This document shows, piece by piece, positions 40,636 to 49,558 of a stretch of DNA of 64,000 bases (the first letter of the stretch is position 1; every line of letters begins with the position of its first letter). The notes under the pieces were generated by a model. It was not told where the DNA came from and ran no database searches. It saw only the letters and a list, made by a program, of their open reading frames with translations. This stretch comes from Bacteroidetes bacterium UBA7662 (GTDB lineage Bacteria > Bacteroidota > Bacteroidia > UBA7662), in the NCBI GenBank assembly GCA_002483345.1, contig DLHS01000014.1:72379-136378 (forward strand). Direction: 5' to 3'. The translations under genes were made by a program, and so were the position numbers.

Positions 40636-43005
40636 ATGCTTATGAGGTCAGTATTGTTCGTCCGCCTACTCCTGGTTTTACTGCTTTTTTCAGGTGTCGC
40701 AACTTCGCAATCCCTGCCGTCGGAAATGTACTATTCGCCCGATGGCCGGATGCTGCTTACCGGCGGGCAGGCGGCAACGGGTTTGTATGATAAGGACAGT
40801 ATTCAAAATGTATACCTGAACTTTCCGCAGGCTAATTATTGGTCGCAATTAACTGCTAACTATGCCTCTGAAACCAATATTCCGGCGGCTTTGGTGTACG
40901 ATGGTGTAACCTACGACAGTGTTGGTGTCCGTTTTCGCGGAAATACTTCTTACACCCAGATTGGCAGTTCTCAGAAAAAATCCTTTTCGGTAGAACTCGA
41001 TTTTTACCGCCCAAACCAGGAATTACTGGGGTATACCGATCTGAAACTGAACAATGCCCATGGCGACCATACCTTCATGCGGGAGGTGTTGTATGGTCGT
41101 ATGGCCGCACGTTATATTCCGGTTGCCAAGACCAATTATGTACGCCTGTACCTGAATAATGTCGACTGGGGCATCTATCCGAGTATCCAGAATGTAGATA
41201 AAAGACTACTGAAGCAGTGGTTTCTGAGCAACGACGGCGCCCGTTTCAGAGCCACCAAGGAAAACACAGGCATCCCGCAAGGTGGTTGGGGAGACGGCAC
41301 GGCCGGCATGAATTATCTGGGGGCTGATTCGGCTTTGTACAATAACTATTACAGCCTCAAATCGAGCGATATTCCGGATCCCTGGGCAAAACTGGTCGCT
41401 GCCTTTCAAAAACTCAGCACCGCCAACGCAGCGACGCTTGATACGGTCAAGGCTTACATCGATGTCGATAAAGCACTCTGGTTTCTGGCTGTGGAGAACA
41501 TCTTTACCGATGATGACAGTTATACCATGAAGGGTAAGATGGACTATATGATCTATTATGAGCCTGAAACCGGCCGGACTACCCCCCTGGAATATGATGG
41601 TAATTCAACTTTCCAGACGAATCTTGCCACCAGCACATCCTGGGGGCCCTTTAAGAATGTGACCCATGTGAATTACCCGCTGCTGAACAAACTGCTGAAC
41701 ATACCGGAACTGCGACAAAGGTATCTCGCGCATTACCGGACTATTTTACAGGAAACCTTTACCACCGCAAATGCCAATGCCCTGATTGATGAACTGGATG
41801 GACAAATCAGCAGTCATGTGGCTTCTGATACCAAAAAATTATATACCATAACCCAGTACAACACAGGAGTACCGGCGCTGAAGACTTTCGTGGTCAATCG
41901 CAGGGCTTATCTGTTGAGTAACACGGAGGTAGCTCAACAAGCCCCGGTCATACAAGCGGCTCCCTACTACAACAGCCAGCAACTGCAGTACACTGCTCCG
42001 CTGGCGAATGAAACGGTTACTGTTAAGGCTACCCTCGCGGCGTCGCCGGCAGCACAGGTGGTATACCTCTGGTATGCTACCGGACTGGTCGGCAATTTGA
42101 CCAGAACCGAAATGTTTGACGACGGTTCACATCAGGACGGAGCGGCAGGGGACGGGGTTTATGGCGGTCAGATTCCAGGATTTCAGGCGTCGGCCATTGT
42201 CAGGTATTACATTGAGGCCATTGCCAACACTGCAGCGAAATCGGCGTCTTACCTTCCTGTGGGTGCCGAACACGATGTATTTGTTTACAAAGTCGCATCC
42301 ATGGCTGCTCAAAACGGGGTGGTGATCAACGAATTACTGGCCAGTAATGCTACCGGAACGGTTGATTCGGCAGGAGACCATGACGACTGGGTTGAATTAT
42401 ACAATACGAATGGAAGCCCTGTGGATATCAGTGGTTTTTACATCACTGATAACCCTGCCAATATCAACAAATGGCAGTTTCCGGCCGGCACCCTTTTGCC
42501 TGCAAACGGTTACCTGATAATCTGGGCGGATGAAGAGCAGACAGAAGGTACTATGCACAGCAATTTTAAACTTTCTGCCTCCGGGGAAGACCTGATTTTA
42601 TCGGATGCCGCTTTAAATGCCGTTGATCAGCTTGTTTTCCCGGCCCAGACCGTTGATGTAGCTTATGCGCGGGTACCCAATGGAACCGGTAATTTTGTGT
42701 TTCAGCAACCCACTTTTGGCAGCAACAACGATGCGGTGGTAAGTGTAAGGCAATCCCCCAACATGCAGCGGCTGTTGCTGTATCCCAATCCGACCAGCGA
42801 TTGGGTGAACATCCGGCTGGATAACCCGCTGCAGGAAACCCTGGTTTGGGATGTATTCGACAGCCAGGGCAAAAAGATGGAGACAGGTACCACCAGGGAG
42901 TCGGATCTGGCAACCCTGAATTGTGCCGAATGGAATGCGGGCTTGTACATTGTCCGTATTCAAAAGGGAGATACCCTGCATCTGGCCAGATTTATCAAAA
43001 AATAG
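40636..43005 (+). CDS. CotH-kinase-family protein with lamin-tail and T9SS sorting domain
   Basis: A 789-residue exported protein. After a signal peptide (to about residue 24) comes a CotH kinase domain (about 40-430) with VGVRFRGNTSY, KLNNAHGDHTFMREVLYGRM, a DDDSYTMKGK stretch and LEYDGNSTFQTN. A beta-sandwich with DGSHQDGAAGDGVYGG and a lamin-tail domain (VVINELLASNATG ... HDDWVELYN, about 560-680) follow. The last 80 residues (LLLYPNPTSDWVNIRL) are a type A T9SS sorting signal. CotH proteins are atypical protein kinases acting outside the cell; the surface target is unknown. Confidence 0.88.
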   Translation: MLMRSVLFVRLLLVLLLFSGVATSQSLPSEMYYSPDGRMLLTGGQAATGLYDKDSIQNVYLNFPQANYWSQLTANYASETNIPAALVYDGVTYDSVGVRFRGNTSYTQIGSSQKKSFSVELDFYRPNQELLGYTDLKLNNAHGDHTFMREVLYGRMAARYIPVAKTNYVRLYLNNVDWGIYPSIQNVDKRLLKQWFLSNDGARFRATKENTGIPQGGWGDGTAGMNYLGADSALYNNYYSLKSSDIPDPWAKLVAAFQKLSTANAATLDTVKAYIDVDKALWFLAVENIFTDDDSYTMKGKMDYMIYYEPETGRTTPLEYDGNSTFQTNLATSTSWGPFKNVTHVNYPLLNKLLNIPELRQRYLAHYRTILQETFTTANANALIDELDGQISSHVASDTKKLYTITQYNTGVPALKTFVVNRRAYLLSNTEVAQQAPVIQAAPYYNSQQLQYTAPLANETVTVKATLAASPAAQVVYLWYATGLVGNLTRTEMFDDGSHQDGAAGDGVYGGQIPGFQASAIVRYYIEAIANTAAKSASYLPVGAEHDVFVYKVASMAAQNGVVINELLASNATGTVDSAGDHDDWVELYNTNGSPVDISGFYITDNPANINKWQFPAGTLLPANGYLIIWADEEQTEGTMHSNFKLSASGEDLILSDAALNAVDQLVFPAQTVDVAYARVPNGTGNFVFQQPTFGSNNDAVVSVRQSPNMQRLLLYPNPTSDWVNIRLDNPLQETLVWDVFDSQGKKMETGTTRESDLATLNCAEWNAGLYIVRIQKGDTLHLARFIKK

Positions 43006-43084
43006 AAATTGTTGATTAACTCAGTCGTAAATCAGCGCAATACATCCGGCCGAATGCTGTAACTTTAATTTTCAGCCTGTTAAT

Positions 43085-45397
43085 TTGATTTTTTTGAATA
43101 CAATACCTCCCGTTTCCGGCAAACTGCTGTTACTAATGCTATGGTTGCTGATTCCGGTTATGTCCGGTGGACAGCTATTACCTCCGACGGGTCACGTATT
43201 CAATGACCAGACCGTAGCGAGGGTTGATATACTGCTGCATCCCGACAGCCTGAATGCCCTGCTTCAGCAAGGCAACTGGTACAGCGACCACGAATATCCG
43301 GCTGATTTTGTCTTCACACGGGGAAGCAGAAGTGATACAACCCGCAATGTCGGATTCAGGTTAAGGGGCAATACTTCCCGTTCAGCAGATAAAAAATCGT
43401 TTCGGGTTTCGGTAAATACCTTTGTTTCGGGGCGCAGGTATGAACTGATCAAGGATTTTAACTTCAACGGCAATCACAACGACCCCTCGATGTCGCGGGC
43501 GAAATTTTTCTGGGACCTTTGCCGGCTCGAAGGGCTGGCTGCCCCCAGGGCCAATCATGTGGCGCTGTATATCAACGGGCAATACAGAGGGGTATATCTG
43601 AACACCGAGCACATCAATGAAGATTTTACCCAGTTGCGTTTCGGTAGCAAAAGCGGCAATCTGTACAAATGTCTCTATCCGGCAAGTCTGACATATATCT
43701 CCGGCAACCCCAACGATTACAAACTGGAAAGCCAGGGCAGAAGGGTGTATGAATTACAAACCAATACCGATACAGATGACTACAGCGACCTGGCCCATTT
43801 TATCCGGGTGTTGCATCAGACCCCGGCTGCACAGATTTATTGTGCCCTTGACACCATTTTTAACGTTGAAGATTATCTGCATACACTTGCGGTAGATGTG
43901 AGTACAGGTAACTGGGATGGTTATTATAACAAAAACAACTTCTATCTGTACCATAATCCGGCTACCGGAAAATTTGAATACATCCCCTACGATACCGACA
44001 ATAGTTTTGGCATTGACTGGTTTGGGATCAACTGGCAAACCATCAACGCTTATAACTGGAAGCCATCCGGTGACGCGAGACCGCTTTACGAGAAGCTGAT
44101 GGCCAATACGGAGGCCCGTAATATTTTCAGCTATTATCTTAAACAGGTCAGTGAGCAGTTGTTGGCTAACAGCTGGGGTGCAGGAATTGATTCCATCAAA
44201 AACCGAATCACACCCTGGGCACTGAATGATACCTACCGAACCCTGGATTATGGCTTCAGCCAGAACGACTTCCTCCAGTCGTTTACAACCACTTCCGACG
44301 ACCGGCATGTAAAAATCGGGATAAAACCATTCGGCATCAACCGCGCAAACAATACACTGGCTCAGCTGCCGGTTGGTTTGAATATCGCGCCGGTTATCAG
44401 CAAGCTCGAAGTAACCAATCTGGTAACAGGTCGTCAGCCGCTGATAAAAGTAAGGGTAGAAGACGAAACGGCGGTTTCCATAGTCATGTTAACCTATACC
44501 TGGCAGGGCAATACCCAATCGTTGGCGCTCTTCGATGATGGTGCTCATCAGGATGACGCTGCAGGCGATGGTATTTATGCCAACACACTCCCGGTGTTGC
44601 AGGCAGGTGGCTGGTTGGGGGTACGGGTTTCTGCCGTAGATGGGCAGTCGAATACCCGGTATAAGCCCTGTGCTCCGGCACTTTTTCAGGTATTCGAGAC
44701 GGGGCCGCTGGTGTTAAACGAATTTCTGGCTGATAACAATAACAATATTGAAGATGAAGCCGGAGTAAACAGCGATTGGGTAGAACTGTATAATACGACC
44801 TCAGAACCCTATTTTCTGGCAGGTCATTACCTGACCGATAATCTCAGCAATCCTGATAAATGGGCTTTCCCGGCCGATACGATTGCACCTGGCGCACACT
44901 ACCTGGTATGGGCCAGCAATGTAGCAGCCAGAGGGTCCCGCCATGCGGCTTTTGCCTTGTCAAAATCCGGTGAGGCGCTCGGACTCTTTAAAAAAGTGGG
45001 TAGTGATTATGTCGCGCTGGATACCCTTGTTTTTGGGGCACAGCTGGAAGATGTCTCCATGGGGCGTCAAAGTGATGGACATTCCCAGTGGGTTTCCTTT
45101 AATACACCAACACCCAATGCTGCCAACAGCGTGGTGAGTGTGGTTGAGGTAACTGAAAACTTCCCCTTGCAGGCTTATCCGAATCCATTTACAGACGGGC
45201 GTTTTGTAGTATATAATCCCTCGGAAGCGGCTGCCTACACCTTGTACAATACCAACGGACAATTGTTGCGTCAGGGGGTGCTGCCGGCAGTAAGCACCAC
45301 CGAAATCCTGGAAGTAAAGGGAAATGGTTTGTTCGTCCTGCTGATCCACCGCGCAACCAAAGTTGAGGTACTGAAGTTGTTGGGAACGGGGAACTGA
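43085..45397 (+). CDS. Second CotH-kinase-family protein with lamin-tail and T9SS domain
   Basis: A 770-residue protein with the same domain order as its neighbour: signal peptide, CotH domain (VGFRLRGNTSRSADKKSF, DFNFNGNHNDPSMSRAKFFW, FEYIPYDTDNSFGID), DGAHQDDAAGDGIYAN sandwich, lamin-tail (LVLNEFLADNNN ... NSDWVELYN) and T9SS tail (QAYPNPFTDGRFVVY). The start is uncertain: TTG 43085 gives a full signal peptide, while the first ATG (43136) would shorten it. It is 79 bases downstream of the first CotH gene and probably a tandem duplication that has diverged. Confidence 0.85.
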   Translation: MIFLNTIPPVSGKLLLLMLWLLIPVMSGGQLLPPTGHVFNDQTVARVDILLHPDSLNALLQQGNWYSDHEYPADFVFTRGSRSDTTRNVGFRLRGNTSRSADKKSFRVSVNTFVSGRRYELIKDFNFNGNHNDPSMSRAKFFWDLCRLEGLAAPRANHVALYINGQYRGVYLNTEHINEDFTQLRFGSKSGNLYKCLYPASLTYISGNPNDYKLESQGRRVYELQTNTDTDDYSDLAHFIRVLHQTPAAQIYCALDTIFNVEDYLHTLAVDVSTGNWDGYYNKNNFYLYHNPATGKFEYIPYDTDNSFGIDWFGINWQTINAYNWKPSGDARPLYEKLMANTEARNIFSYYLKQVSEQLLANSWGAGIDSIKNRITPWALNDTYRTLDYGFSQNDFLQSFTTTSDDRHVKIGIKPFGINRANNTLAQLPVGLNIAPVISKLEVTNLVTGRQPLIKVRVEDETAVSIVMLTYTWQGNTQSLALFDDGAHQDDAAGDGIYANTLPVLQAGGWLGVRVSAVDGQSNTRYKPCAPALFQVFETGPLVLNEFLADNNNNIEDEAGVNSDWVELYNTTSEPYFLAGHYLTDNLSNPDKWAFPADTIAPGAHYLVWASNVAARGSRHAAFALSKSGEALGLFKKVGSDYVALDTLVFGAQLEDVSMGRQSDGHSQWVSFNTPTPNAANSVVSVVEVTENFPLQAYPNPFTDGRFVVYNPSEAAAYTLYNTNGQLLRQGVLPAVSTTEILEVKGNGLFVLLIHRATKVEVLKLLGTGN

Positions 45398-45404
45398 AGC
45401 CCGC

Positions 45405-47909
45405 TTAATAGCTGTCGCGCAGACTTTTGTAGCTGAGGATAAAGGGCAGGTCTCCCATGAGCGTTTTATAGGAAACAACAGTCCTTTTCCCCGGAATCAA
45501 ATCAAAGTAATTGTCTTCAAATTCATAACCCGGAGCTTGCAAACGGAGGTTTTTTATCAGGCTATTGCTTATAATTTCCAGTTTTCCTGCTGTGAGAGGA
45601 CGCCATTGAAGCTGAAATTCTGCCAAATCCAGGTCTTTGGGGCGCAGGAAAAAGAAAGGCTCCGCTGTTAAAGTATCGCTCCCTGTATAAAGTTGTGCAA
45701 GCATAAAACGACGGGAAGAATCTACAGAAAATGCTGCCCGTGTTAAGGTACAGAGTTGTTGTACATTTTTCCCGTTGAGCTTAACGGGCAGGAGGCTGTC
45801 CGTGAATAGGTTTCCTTCTATATCCATCCATTGCAGCCGCAGGAACCCGCTGTCGGCAACCGGCTGTTCCTGCGTCCATTGAACCATTAATTGTTCTCCC
45901 ACCGTATCAAACCGCAAAACTGCCGGTGCAAACGAACGTTTTGCCTGATAATAAAGGGCTTTGGGCTGGTTGTAATAATCGATGGCGCTCCAGGAGATGG
46001 CCGGCCAGCTGTCGTTCCATTGCCAGAACAATGACCCCATACAATAAGGCTGCGCGAAACGGTGGCTTTCCATGGCTATTTTCATTCCACGGGCCTGAAG
46101 CAACTGCGAAACATAACTGAAGTCATCCGGCTTCTCAGGTACGCGGTAATCCCGTTCCATATAGGCCCGGATGGTTGAATCACCGAGCGGGTGTTTCTGA
46201 TGCTGCCGGAGGGCAGGGGAGCCCAGCGTATCCTGACCCGGAGGCAGGAATTTGTTCAGACTGCGCATCTCCGGCATACTTTGAAAACCGTATTCCGAAA
46301 CAAACCGTCCCACCCTGGCGCGGTAATTTTCGAAGGGCTCCAGTCCCCACCAAACGCCCCAGAAATGCACATCCCCTTCCGTATAGGCTTTTGGTGTACC
46401 CCAGCCGTTGGCTGGAGAGGAGGGGTGGTAATAGCTGTCGCCATCCAGCTCGTTTACCAGTTCGGGCAGCAGCTTGTGGAAGATTTTCTGATAATCCTGA
46501 TACAGTTGCAGACTGTCTTTTTCGGAATAACCCAGCGTTTCCTGCCAGTGCCAGTTGAACCAGCCTTCGCTGATTTCGTTGTTGCCGCACCAGAGTGCCA
46601 GGCTCGGATGATTTCTCAGCCGCAGGATTTGCTGTCGGGCTTCGGCTTCAATGTTTTCCAGGAAATCGCTGTCGGCCGGATAAAGCGCGCAGGCGAACAT
46701 AAAATCCTGCCAGACCAGGATGCCGGCACGGTCGCAGGCGGTCATCAGGGCATCGTCGGCATAAATACCGCCACCCCAGATGCGTAACATATTCAGATGG
46801 GCAGATTTTGCCCGATCTGTCAGCGCTTCATAGGTTCCGGGAAGCACCCGGTGCGGGAAAATATCGGCAGGAACCAGGTTGGCGCCCTTGATGAAGATGG
46901 CTTTGTCGTTTACTTCGCAATAAAACCCGGTCCCGGCCGGATCAGGTGGCTGAAGCCAGCGGATTTTACGCAGGCCGACATCCTGAAACTGCTGTTCCAG
47001 TATTCTGTCCTTTACCAACAGACTTGTTTTAAGCCTGTACAGATGGGCCTCTCCCCAGCCATTCGGCCACCAGCGTTGGGGCTGCTGAATGACAAAACTG
47101 GTTTCGAAATGTTGCTGACCTGCCGCAACAGCTATGTTCCGCTGTAGGTGAAAAGTATCTTTGCTGATATCAAAACGGACAATCACCGCTGTTTTGGCAG
47201 GAGCTTTCAGGCGCCCGCTCAGACGCACCAGGGCCTGCTGTTCACTGAGCTCCGGGACCTCCACTTTTACATCGCCTAATTGTACAGCCGCCGGAAAAGT
47301 CAGCCGGACTGGCTTCCAGATACCACCTGCAGGCAAACGTGGCGCCCAGTCCCACCCAAACTGATAGGGTGCCTTGCGCACATAAACCCCCTCTCCGCCC
47401 GGCAGGGTAAGGGGAGATCGTTTTGCAAGGGCCCTGGCCACACCGGTGGTTGATTTGAAGAGGACGGTCAGCCTATTTTTACCCACTTTCAGCTTGCCGC
47501 TTACGACGGTTTCCCAGCGTCTGAACATATTGTCGGCCCTGAAAAGCCATTTACCGTTGAGGTAAACATCTGCATAGGTATCAATGCCTTCAAAAACAAG
47601 TACTGCACGGGGGTGATTGGCCTGTGCGGCAGTGAGTTGAAAGCTGGCGAGATAGGTCCAGTCTTTTTCTTCCACCCAGCTTACGGTCTTTTCATGGTCG
47701 CTGATGTAGGGGTCTTCTATCAGCCTGTTCTGTAGCAAATCGGTATAAACGGAGCCGGGTACCCGGGCAGCCACCAGGCCCGGGAAAGCCGGGTTTACGG
47801 CATTTTCATCTTTCAACCACCAGCTGGCCTGACGCAGGTCCAGGGCAGGAAGCTGCGCTTGCAGGGAATGACACACAAACAGCAGCAGAATGGCCGGAAA
47901 AAGCTTCAT
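45405..47909 (-). CDS. Exported beta-mannosidase (GH2)
   Basis: An 834-residue enzyme from ATG 47909, which gives a clean signal peptide (MKLFPAILLLFVCHSLQAQ) and a 4-base overlap with cutC; a longer open frame upstream has no coding character. GH2 layout is sugar-binding, immunoglobulin-like and TIM-barrel domains. The acid/base Glu is in LALWCGNNEISEGW and the nucleophile in FVSEYGFQSMPEM. The early SWWLKDENAVNPAFPG resembles beta-mannosidases acting on the Man-beta-1,4-GlcNAc link of N-glycans. It ends 7 bases from the convergent CotH gene. Confidence 0.9.
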   Translation of the reverse strand: MKLFPAILLLFVCHSLQAQLPALDLRQASWWLKDENAVNPAFPGLVAARVPGSVYTDLLQNRLIEDPYISDHEKTVSWVEEKDWTYLASFQLTAAQANHPRAVLVFEGIDTYADVYLNGKWLFRADNMFRRWETVVSGKLKVGKNRLTVLFKSTTGVARALAKRSPLTLPGGEGVYVRKAPYQFGWDWAPRLPAGGIWKPVRLTFPAAVQLGDVKVEVPELSEQQALVRLSGRLKAPAKTAVIVRFDISKDTFHLQRNIAVAAGQQHFETSFVIQQPQRWWPNGWGEAHLYRLKTSLLVKDRILEQQFQDVGLRKIRWLQPPDPAGTGFYCEVNDKAIFIKGANLVPADIFPHRVLPGTYEALTDRAKSAHLNMLRIWGGGIYADDALMTACDRAGILVWQDFMFACALYPADSDFLENIEAEARQQILRLRNHPSLALWCGNNEISEGWFNWHWQETLGYSEKDSLQLYQDYQKIFHKLLPELVNELDGDSYYHPSSPANGWGTPKAYTEGDVHFWGVWWGLEPFENYRARVGRFVSEYGFQSMPEMRSLNKFLPPGQDTLGSPALRQHQKHPLGDSTIRAYMERDYRVPEKPDDFSYVSQLLQARGMKIAMESHRFAQPYCMGSLFWQWNDSWPAISWSAIDYYNQPKALYYQAKRSFAPAVLRFDTVGEQLMVQWTQEQPVADSGFLRLQWMDIEGNLFTDSLLPVKLNGKNVQQLCTLTRAAFSVDSSRRFMLAQLYTGSDTLTAEPFFFLRPKDLDLAEFQLQWRPLTAGKLEIISNSLIKNLRLQAPGYEFEDNYFDLIPGKRTVVSYKTLMGDLPFILSYKSLRDSY

Positions 47910-48577
47910 GCTTTTTCCAATAGCTCCTTTAACCGTTTGATTTCTGCAGCATCTGCCTCCAGGGAGCCCGGTTTTAAGGCAGCACTGTGGTACCATGACA
48001 GGGGCGCCTGTTGCAGCAATTGTCCGAGGTTTTCCGACCTGATACCTCCGCCTGCCATGAATTGAACCGTGGTGACGGCCGACTGCCATTTGACAAGCTG
48101 CGCGGCACCTTCCAGCGCTGTTTTTGCTCCGCCGGAAGATAAAATATAGCTGAACCCCCAGTTTTCGGCCTGTTGAAGGGCCGTGGCGGCATCGGCTACC
48201 CGGTCGAAGGCCCGGTGAAGGGTACATGGCAATCGATTGGCTGCATCAATCAGTCTGCGGTTGGGGAAGGGCGCCAAATCACCGGCCACACTCAGAAAAC
48301 CGAAAACAAAACCATCTGCCCCGGCCAGGCGGAAACGCTCCATCCGGGCCATCAATACCTCCATGTCACCTTCATCCAGGTTGAAATCAGGATTTTCACG
48401 CAGCATGACAAAAATGGGAATGTCGGTCGCTTTGCGCAGGCTTTGAAAATCTTCCAGCGCGGGCGTTAAACCTCCGGAAGTGTAGTCTTTACAAAATTCA
48501 ATGCGGTCGGCACCGGATTTTGCTGCCAGCAGGGCAGAGGAGAGATCGAAGCAGGCGATTTCAAGTAGAGCACTCAT
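47906..48577 (-). CDS. cutC: CutC family protein
   Basis: A 223-residue TIM-barrel protein: LEIACFDLSSALLAAKSGADRIEFC at the start, GGLTPALEDF, PCTLHRAFDRVADA and ILSSGGAKTALEG. It is historically linked to copper homeostasis, but the copper role is disputed and the fold suggests an enzyme. Here it overlaps both the glycosylasparaginase and the beta-mannosidase genes by 4 bases, so a task in sugar or glycan metabolism is at least as likely. Confidence 0.92.
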   Translation of the reverse strand: MSALLEIACFDLSSALLAAKSGADRIEFCKDYTSGGLTPALEDFQSLRKATDIPIFVMLRENPDFNLDEGDMEVLMARMERFRLAGADGFVFGFLSVAGDLAPFPNRRLIDAANRLPCTLHRAFDRVADAATALQQAENWGFSYILSSGGAKTALEGAAQLVKWQSAVTTVQFMAGGGIRSENLGQLLQQAPLSWYHSAALKPGSLEADAAEIKRLKELLEKA

Positions 48578-49554
48578 TTCAGGTAATAGTCAGGTTCGTT
48601 TAATCGGTTGCCTTCGTGGTTGTAAACAGCATAGTTGAAGCCCTTTTGCAGGCAGTAGGAACCGTAGGTGCCATCTTTTCGGATGGCAATAAAGCCTATT
48701 TGTATTTCTGTGAGCGATTTATTTCTTCTTTTTTGAGCAGCCACTACCCGCAATACGGCTTCTTTACACGCTTCTTCCGCCGTACGGCCCTGCCGCATCA
48801 GTTCTACCACCAGGTGGCAGCCGGCTATCCGGATAACCTCTTCCCCATGACCTGTGGCGGTAGCGGCACCCACCTCATTGTCGACAAACAAACCGGCTCC
48901 TATGATAGGTGAGTCGCCCACCCGGCCATGCATTTTGTAGGCCATGCCGCTGGTGGTGCAGGCACCCGACAAGTCTCCCCGGGCATCCAGGGCAATCATG
49001 CCGATGGTATCGTGGTTTTCGATGTTAACGATGGGCCTGTACTGACTGGTTTTGAGCCATTCTTTCCATTCCCTTTCGGAATCGGGAACAAGCAGGTTCT
49101 CTTTTTGGAAGCCCTGAGCCAGTGCGAATTGCAAAGCACCCGCTCCGACAAGCATCACATGGGGTGTTTTTTCCATCACTGCCCTGGCTACTGAAATGGG
49201 GTTTTTAACATGTTCCAGACAGGCAACGGCACCTATGTTGGCCATTTCATCCATGATACAGGCGTCGAGGGTCACCCGGCCGTCGCGGTCGGGGCGACCT
49301 CCGTAGCCTACGCTGCGTTCGTTGGGGTCGTCTTCACACAAACGAACACCTTGTTCTACGGCATCCAGGGCCCGCCCACCCGCCTGAAGCACTTTCCAGG
49401 CAACTTCATTCGAACGCAGTCCGAAATTCCAGGTCGATACGACCAGCGGACCTGCTGCCCGGGGTGGTGCATTCAGGGCAAGTCCCTGCAGCGGTTTAAG
49501 CGCCAGCCCCGCAGTGGCGAGCATCTGCCATTTGAAAAAATTCCGGCGGTTCAT
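48574..49554 (-). CDS. Glycosylasparaginase (N4-GlcNAc-asparaginase)
   Basis: A 326-residue Ntn-hydrolase from ATG 49554; the leader MNRRNFFKWQM is twin-arginine-like, and a further 20 upstream residues are open but unconvincing. The autocleavage site and Thr nucleophile are in NHDTIGMIALD, with the substrate region GRVGDSPIIGAGLF. It hydrolyses the GlcNAc-Asn bond, the last step in breaking down N-linked glycopeptides. Its neighbours, a hexosaminidase (4 bases upstream) and a beta-mannosidase, supply the preceding steps. Confidence 0.9.
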   Translation of the reverse strand: MNRRNFFKWQMLATAGLALKPLQGLALNAPPRAAGPLVVSTWNFGLRSNEVAWKVLQAGGRALDAVEQGVRLCEDDPNERSVGYGGRPDRDGRVTLDACIMDEMANIGAVACLEHVKNPISVARAVMEKTPHVMLVGAGALQFALAQGFQKENLLVPDSEREWKEWLKTSQYRPIVNIENHDTIGMIALDARGDLSGACTTSGMAYKMHGRVGDSPIIGAGLFVDNEVGAATATGHGEEVIRIAGCHLVVELMRQGRTAEEACKEAVLRVVAAQKRRNKSLTEIQIGFIAIRKDGTYGSYCLQKGFNYAVYNHEGNRLNEPDYYLK

Positions 49555-49558
49555 AGGT

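Noticed and set aside
47910..48227. N-terminal extension of the beta-mannosidase frame
   Set aside because: It overlaps cutC fully in another frame, and the ATG at 47909 gives a textbook signal peptide and a 4-base overlap.
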